From DASTPP01 sp035762175 (GTDB lineage Bacteria; Myxococcota_A; Polyangia; Polyangiales; Polyangiaceae): a stretch of DNA of 31,465 nt. The stretch lies in NCBI GenBank assembly GCA_035762175.1, contig DASTPP010000049.1:1-31465 (forward strand), given 5' to 3'. Positions 27,169-31,465 of this stretch are shown here, piece by piece (positions within the stretch are counted from its first letter, which is position 1; each line of letters opens with the position of its first letter). The notes under the pieces are model-generated. The model had not been told where the DNA came from. It saw only the letters and a program-made list of their open reading frames with translations, and made no database searches. Both the position numbers and the translations under genes were made by a program.

Positions 27169-28638
27169 ATGGCCCTGCTTTCGCAAGGGGGCTGCCCCTC
27201 GTGCGGGGCGCCGATCGCCTACGGCATCGGCGCCTCGATCGCGCAGGTGTGCCGCTACTGCAAGGCCGTGGTCGTGCGCAGCGACCGCGACCTGCGGGCG
27301 CTCGGCCGCGTCGCCGACCTCGCGCCGACGACCTCGCTCGTCGGGCTGAACGACACGGGGCGGCTCGGCGGGCGGCCGATGCGGGTGCTCGGGCGGGTGC
27401 AGCTCGACCACGGCGAGGGCCCGTGGGACGAGTGGTACCTCGGCTTCGACGACGGGGGCTGGGGCTGGCTCGCGTACGCGCAGGGCAACTGGTACGTGAC
27501 CTTCGAGGTGCCCCCGCCCGGGGTGCCCCGGTGGGACGCGCTCGCGCCCGAGCAAGACATCGGGCTCGGGCAGGCGGGCGCCTTCCGGGTGGCCGAGCGG
27601 CGGCAGGGGCGGGTGGTCTCGGCCGAGGGCGAGCTGCCCTCGGCGGTCGTGCCGGGGCAGACGCGCTACTACGTCGACCTGGTCGGCCCGAACGAGGGCT
27701 TCGCGACGCTCGACTACGGCGACGGGCGCGAGGGCGTGCGGCTCTTCGTGGGGCGGCAGGTGGCCGAGGGGGCGCTCGAGGTGCGGCCCGGGGGCGAGCG
27801 GCCCGTGCAAGAGGTGGCGACGGGGGGCATCGTGTGCCCCAACTGCGGCGCGAACGTGCCGGCGCTGGTGCCGAAGCGCACCGAGCGGCTGGCGTGCCCG
27901 CACTGCAACGCCGTCAGCGACATCGCCGCGCGGCGCGTGGTCGAGGCGCAGGAGGCGGCGCGGCTGCGGCCGGACATCCCCGTCGGCTCGCGGGGCAGCT
28001 TCGAGGGGCGGCCCTACGTCGTGTGCGGCTACGTCGAGCGCTCGGGCGTCATCGAGGGCGAGCGCTTCGCGTGGCAAGAGTACCTGCTCTTCGGCGAGGG
28101 GGTGGGCTTCCGCTGGCTCGTCAAGGACGAGGGCACCTGGCGCTGGGTCTCGCCGGTGAACCTCTCTGAGATCGACGTGCGGCAGCGGCCGGGGCGGGTC
28201 ACCTGGCGGGGGCGGGCCTTCTCGCTGCGCAACCGCAACCAGGCGCGCGTCGACTACGTGCTCGGCGAGTTCTACTGGAAGGTGCGGGTCGGCGAGGCGG
28301 TCGACGCCGAAGACTACCTCGGCGACGGCAACGCGGTGCTCGGGCGCGAGGCGGGCGAGAGCGAGGTCAACTGGTCGCTGGCGACGCCGACGCCCTGGCC
28401 GGCCGTGGCCGCCGCCTTCGGGCTGCCGGTCGGGGGGGCGGGGGCGCGGCTGCAGGCGCCCGCGGGCGGCGGGGCGGCGAAGATGTCGCCGACCGCGGCG
28501 GTCGTCATCGTCGTGCTCATCTTGCTGGTGCTGCTCATGCTCATCGCCTGCGGCTCGTGCGGGGGCGACGGCGACGGGGGCGGCAGCTCATACGGCGGGC
28601 CCGTCATCATCGGCGGGGGCTCGCGCGGGGGCAAGTGA
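27169..28638 (+). CDS. DUF4178 protein: two Zn ribbons, two DUF4178 units, C-terminal anchor
   Basis: A 489-residue protein. Zn ribbon 1 uses Cys9, 12, 28 and 31 (CPSCG, CRYCK). A DUF4178 domain follows (about 60-205; VLGRVQLDHGEGPWDEWYLG and YAQGNWYVTFEVP). Zn ribbon 2 uses Cys223, 226, 243 and 246 (CPNCG, CPHCN). A second DUF4178 unit spans about 262-410 (VVCGYVERSGVIEGERFAWQ, EDEGTW-like KDEGTWRWVSP). A C-terminal membrane segment (VVIVVLILLVLLMLIACGSC) and a Gly/Ser-rich end complete it, so the body is probably cytoplasmic. DUF4178 has no established activity. Its TGA overlaps the next GTG as GTGA, coupling it to the aminopropyltransferase-like gene. Confidence 0.9.
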   Translation: MALLSQGGCPSCGAPIAYGIGASIAQVCRYCKAVVVRSDRDLRALGRVADLAPTTSLVGLNDTGRLGGRPMRVLGRVQLDHGEGPWDEWYLGFDDGGWGWLAYAQGNWYVTFEVPPPGVPRWDALAPEQDIGLGQAGAFRVAERRQGRVVSAEGELPSAVVPGQTRYYVDLVGPNEGFATLDYGDGREGVRLFVGRQVAEGALEVRPGGERPVQEVATGGIVCPNCGANVPALVPKRTERLACPHCNAVSDIAARRVVEAQEAARLRPDIPVGSRGSFEGRPYVVCGYVERSGVIEGERFAWQEYLLFGEGVGFRWLVKDEGTWRWVSPVNLSEIDVRQRPGRVTWRGRAFSLRNRNQARVDYVLGEFYWKVRVGEAVDAEDYLGDGNAVLGREAGESEVNWSLATPTPWPAVAAAFGLPVGGAGARLQAPAGGGAAKMSPTAAVVIVVLILLVLLMLIACGSCGGDGDGGGSSYGGPVIIGGGSRGGK

Positions 28639-30224
28639 GCGGCGGCCCGCGCGCGCGCCTCGCCTACGCGCTGCTCGCGCCGCTCTCGGCCCTCGGCCTC
28701 TGGTACCACGTCGTCTTCGTCGTCGGCGGCGCGTACCTCTTGCTCGACGCGGCGGCGCCCGCCCGGGCCGCCGCCCTCGCGCACGCGGCGGGGCTGATCG
28801 CGGGCGCCTGGGCGTCCGGGCGCTTCGTCGGGGCGGGGGCGCCTGGGCGCGCGGCGCCGGAGGGGGCGGGCGCGCCCGGGCGGGCGGCGCCGGAGGGGGC
28901 GGCGGCGGGCGGGCGCCGCGGGGCAGCGGGGGCGACCGCGGCCCTCGGGGTGGCGCAGGCGCTCGCGGGGGCGGGGGCGTGCGCGGCCGCGCCCGCGCTC
29001 TTCGCCTCGGGGGTGGCCTCGGCGGCGGGGGCGTTGGGGCTCGCGTTCGGCTTCGGGGCGGCCTCGGGGGCGCTCGCGCGCGCGCTCGCCCGGGCCCTGC
29101 CCGCGCTCGTGCCCTCGCCGGCGGCGCTGCTCGCGGCCCTGCGCGTCGAGGTGCTCGCGCCCGCGCTGGCGCTCGCCGCCTTCGGGCCGGCGGTGGCGCA
29201 CCGCGGGGGCCTCGCGCGCACCGGCATCGGCGTCGCGCTCTGCGCCTGCGTCGTCGCGCACCTCGGCGCGAGCGCGGCGCTCGGCCCGGCGCCCGCCCGG
29301 CGGGCGGCGCGCTTCGCGGCTTGCGCGAGCTACGCGCTCTGCCTCTCGCTCGCGCTGGTCGAGCCGCTCGCGCCCTGGGCCGAGCTCGTGCGCGCGCCCG
29401 ACCCGCTCGTGCTCGCGCGCCGCGGCCCCTTCGGGCGGCTCTTGCTCACCTCGGGGCGGGGGGCCTTTCAGCTCTACGTCGACTCGTCGCTGCGGCTCTC
29501 GACGATCGACGCCCACCGCGCGCGCGAGGCGCTCGCCCACCCGGCGCTCGCGGCGGCCGAGCGGCGGGCGCGGGTGCTCGTGGTCGGCGGCGGCGACGGG
29601 GCGGCGCTCGGCGAGGCGCTGCGCTACGGCGACGTGGCCGAGGTGACGCTGGTCGAGCCCGACGCCGAGCTCGTCGCGCTCGGGCGCTCGCAGCCGGTGC
29701 TCCGGCGCGAGAACGGCGGCGCGCTCGGCTCGCCGCGGGTGCGCGTCGTGCACGAAGACCCCTTCCCCTGGCTCGCGCGGGGCGGCGAGCCCTTCGACGT
29801 CGTGCTGCTCGACGTCGGCGAGCCCGACGCGCCCGCCCGGTCGAAGCTCTACACGGCGCACTTCTTCGGCCTCGTCGCCGCGCGGCTCGCCGAGGGCGGC
29901 GCGGGGGCGGTGCGCACCGCGCCCCCGCTCGCCGCCCGGCGGGCGCACTGGTGCGTCGTGCGCACGCTCGAGGCGGCGGGGCTCGAGGTGCGGCCCTACC
30001 GCGCGGGGCTGCCGGCGTCGGGCGAGCAGGGCTACGCCCTCTTCGGCCGGGGGCGGCTCGCGCGGCCCGACCCCGCGCGCCTGCCGCCGGGGCTCGCCTT
30101 TCTCGACGCCCCGACGCTCGCGGCCCTCTTCGACTGGCCCCCCGACGTCGGGCCCCTGCCGGTCGAAGTCAACCGGCTTTACCACCAGGTGCTGCCGGCC
30201 TACCGCGAGGAGGCGGCGCCCTGA
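28635..30224 (+). CDS. Membrane-fused spermidine-synthase-like aminopropyltransferase
   Basis: A 529-residue protein. The N-terminal ~240 residues are hydrophobic, with about six or seven membrane segments. A duplicated linker (GAPGRAAPEG twice) interrupts them near residue 65. The C-terminal ~270 residues form a spermidine-synthase fold: an entry strand (QLYVDSSLRLSTIDAHRARE), SAM-binding VLVVGGGDGAALGEAL with the acidic VEPDAE, then FDVVLLDVGEPDAPARSKLY in place of the usual D-L-P-D-P loop. The substrate segment normally reads Q-x-S-x-x-D-E-x-x-Y-H-E; here it is LRLSTIDAHRARE, so several polyamine-binding residues are changed. Activity or substrate may therefore differ. It is coupled to DUF4178 through GTGA and ends 12 bases from the convergent LuxR-type gene. 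Confidence 0.88.
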   Translation: MSGGPRARLAYALLAPLSALGLWYHVVFVVGGAYLLLDAAAPARAAALAHAAGLIAGAWASGRFVGAGAPGRAAPEGAGAPGRAAPEGAAAGGRRGAAGATAALGVAQALAGAGACAAAPALFASGVASAAGALGLAFGFGAASGALARALARALPALVPSPAALLAALRVEVLAPALALAAFGPAVAHRGGLARTGIGVALCACVVAHLGASAALGPAPARRAARFAACASYALCLSLALVEPLAPWAELVRAPDPLVLARRGPFGRLLLTSGRGAFQLYVDSSLRLSTIDAHRAREALAHPALAAAERRARVLVVGGGDGAALGEALRYGDVAEVTLVEPDAELVALGRSQPVLRRENGGALGSPRVRVVHEDPFPWLARGGEPFDVVLLDVGEPDAPARSKLYTAHFFGLVAARLAEGGAGAVRTAPPLAARRAHWCVVRTLEAAGLEVRPYRAGLPASGEQGYALFGRGRLARPDPARLPPGLAFLDAPTLAALFDWPPDVGPLPVEVNRLYHQVLPAYREEAAP

Positions 30225-30236
30225 CGCCCGGGCGGC

Positions 30237-31106
30237 TCAGCCCATCCAGACCTTGGCGGTCAGCTCGGCCCGGCTCTCGACGAGGGCCTTCTTGAAAATG
30301 GCGTTGAGGTGCGAGCCGACGGTCTTCTCGACGCAGCCGAGCACGGCGGCGATGGTGGGCACCGAGAGTCCCTCGACGACGAGCAAGAGCACCTCGCGCT
30401 GGCGCGCCGAGAGCGACCAGCGCGCCGAGGCGGCCGCGACGCGGGCGACGCGCTCGGCCTCGCGGTCGTCCTGGGGGCGCACGACGACGAGGTGCCAGGG
30501 CGGCGCCCCGGCCGCGAAGACCACGGGGGTGGTCGCGAAGGCGTGCGACTTCGGCCCGCCGCGGGCCTCTTGGAGGCAGGCGAGGGCGCCCGGGCGGTCG
30601 CGCTCGAGCCAGGCGCGCCCGGCGCCGTTGGCGTGCCCGATCTCGCCGTTCGGCTTGGCCAGGAAGGCGGGCGCGTCGAGCGTCTCGAGCGCCACGGCGA
30701 ACGCGGCGAGCTGGTGCGGCTCGATCTCGGGCGCCGGCTCGAGGCAGGTCGCGGTCAGCGTCGCGAGGGCCGGCTCGCTCGGGGGCTCGCACTGCGCGCC
30801 CGGGTCGGCGGCGGGCTCGAGGCACACGGCGCCCGAGGCGGGGGGCGGGGGCGCCTCGCACGGCGCCTCGGGCCCGGTCCGGGGCGGGCCCGGCGCCGGG
30901 CCCGGCTCGTCGGGGCCGGTACAGAGCGCCACGGGGGGGGCGGAGGCGCTCGCGGCGGCGTTGGGAGCCCGCCCGAGGCGCAGGACGTCGGCGGTCGGCG
31001 TGAGGCGTGCGGCGGCGCTCGCCGTCACGGCGAGGGGCGAGCCCAGCCGGGACGACGGGGTGCGCAAAGGCGCGCCGTATTGGAGTTTCAGCGTGGGCGC
31101 GGTCAT
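30237..31106 (-). CDS. LuxR-type HTH regulator with Cys-Pro-Glu repeat linker
   Basis: A 289-residue protein. The C-terminus (229-285) is a LuxR/GerE helix-turn-helix: WSLSARQREVLLLVVEGLSV, then TIAAVLGCVEKTVGSHLNAI. A PAS-like segment lies at about 135-215 (LDAPAFLAKPNGEIGHANGA). Upstream, residues 58-125 form a Pro/Glu-rich linker with five Cys (62, 83, 95, 106, 121), four of them in related words: CEAPP, CLEPA, CEPPS, CLEPA. No receiver or autoinducer domain is visible. ATG 31106 is preceded by GAGGGAG at good spacing and is preferred over GTG 31133. It acts in the cytoplasm as a DNA-binding regulator; the signal is unknown, though clustered Cys could sense metal or redox state. Confidence 0.82.
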   Translation of the reverse strand: MTAPTLKLQYGAPLRTPSSRLGSPLAVTASAAARLTPTADVLRLGRAPNAAASASAPPVALCTGPDEPGPAPGPPRTGPEAPCEAPPPPASGAVCLEPAADPGAQCEPPSEPALATLTATCLEPAPEIEPHQLAAFAVALETLDAPAFLAKPNGEIGHANGAGRAWLERDRPGALACLQEARGGPKSHAFATTPVVFAAGAPPWHLVVVRPQDDREAERVARVAAASARWSLSARQREVLLLVVEGLSVPTIAAVLGCVEKTVGSHLNAIFKKALVESRAELTAKVWMG

Positions 31107-31465
31107 GAAAAGCTCCCTCGTTCGGTCGCTCACGTTTCAGCAACGCTCGTGCCCGCATTCCGGCCGCCCGGGGGCACGTTGCCTCCCGCCGAACGGCGCC
31201 CGCGCCCGAGGCCCCGCGCCGGGCGCCGGCGCAGCCCCGCGGGCCTCGCCGGTGCGCGCTCGCCGCGGGCCGGGGGCGCGCCGGCGAGGCCCGCGGCGAG
31301 GCTGATTTTCGGCGCAGGTGCGCCCAGCCCGGCGCACGCGCGAGCGCTCATCAGAGCGCTCGGAGGTGCGACTTCGCTGTCAGAGGTGGGGCCGGCGCAC
31401 GGCCCCGGCCGGGGCCGCGGCCAGCCCTTTCGCGCCGGCTCCGGGGGCGGGGGCGCCTCGCGCGG
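31107..31465. other. Right-edge noncoding stretch with further inverted repeats
   Basis: No gene is supported here. Besides the 16-bp repeat listed separately, it holds CGAGCGCT / AGCGCTCG with a six-base loop (31341-31348, 31355-31362) and a perfect palindrome GGCCCCGGCCGGGGCC (31402-31417). A minus-strand ORF of 73 codons (31351-31130) reads as Ala/Arg/Gly noise. The region may hold the promoter of the LuxR-type gene or the edge of an unseen gene beyond the window. Confidence 0.5.
31237..31296. repeat. 16-bp perfect inverted repeat with 28-base loop
   Basis: CCGCGGGCCTCGCCGG (31237-31252) and CCGGCGAGGCCCGCGG (31281-31296) are exact complements, and the stem can extend a few pairs inward. 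It lies about 130 bases upstream of the LuxR-type gene. On the plus strand the right arm is followed by gctgatttt, giving a weak terminator look in that direction. Confidence 0.75.

Noticed and set aside
31130..31351. 73-codon minus-strand ORF
   Set aside because: Its start lies in the loop of an inverted repeat, its composition is Ala/Arg/Gly noise, and it overlaps the 16-bp inverted repeat.

Overview
The window is extremely GC-rich (roughly three quarters G+C by eye). Almost every reading frame stays open, so most long ORFs are shadows. The gene content points to a myxobacterium-like member of Myxococcota, probably Polyangia: a Zn-ribbon Ser/Thr kinase with a long Pro-rich tail, several lipoproteins, a Cys-rich secreted trypsin-like protease with Gly-rich and poly-Pro linkers, and Hint-domain debris. 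That placement is an inference; no rRNA or tRNA gene is visible.

Layout. (1) 1-8.5 kb, minus strand: an operon of a small protein, an OB-fold membrane protein (YqiJ-like), a long flotillin and a giant DUF3686/AAA 'DNA repair ATPase' that runs off the left edge. (2) 8.9-10.1 kb, plus: rpoZ (RNA polymerase omega) behind a plausible promoter, overlapped by a class I methyltransferase. (3) 10.1-11.7 kb, plus: a trypsin-like lipoprotein with two somatomedin-B-like domains, preceded by repeated GTTCA-N5-TGAAC dyads. (4) 11.7-14.1 kb, minus: three lipoprotein genes joined by GTGA and ATGA overlaps. (5) 14.1-15.1 kb, plus: a DnaJ-family chaperone without a zinc finger. (6) 15.1-16.7 kb, minus: a papain-fold lipoprotein whose catalytic Cys is replaced by Gly. 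(7) 16.9-23.1 kb, plus: fumC, a CorC/HlyC CBS protein, an MMPL/RND exporter and a PLP aminotransferase. (8) 23.2-23.9 kb: a decayed Hint fragment, then seven 12-bp palindromic cores spaced 41-42 bp apart. (9) 23.9-26.0 kb, minus: the Ser/Thr kinase. (10) 26.1-30.2 kb, plus: a PEGA-like membrane protein, then DUF350, DUF4178 and a membrane aminopropyltransferase-like protein. (11) 30.2-31.1 kb, minus: a LuxR-type regulator, followed by inverted repeats to the right edge.

Two neighbourhoods look like membrane or envelope modules. One is flotillin, OB-fold and AAA ATPase. The other is DUF350, DUF4178 and a polyamine-synthase-like enzyme, a combination known in bacteria around phage-shock-type systems. 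The papain-like pseudoenzyme and the somatomedin-B protease are the most unusual proteins.

The strangest window-wide signal is at gene ends. Five genes (the small operon-head gene, fumC, the MMPL exporter, the aminotransferase and DUF350) have no in-frame stop where the protein should end. Each instead carries a TTA or CTA codon followed by A or G, which puts TAA or TAG in the +1 frame. All thirteen genes ending in TGA are intact. Either the assembly has single-base insertions clustered at gene ends, or termination there is unusual.
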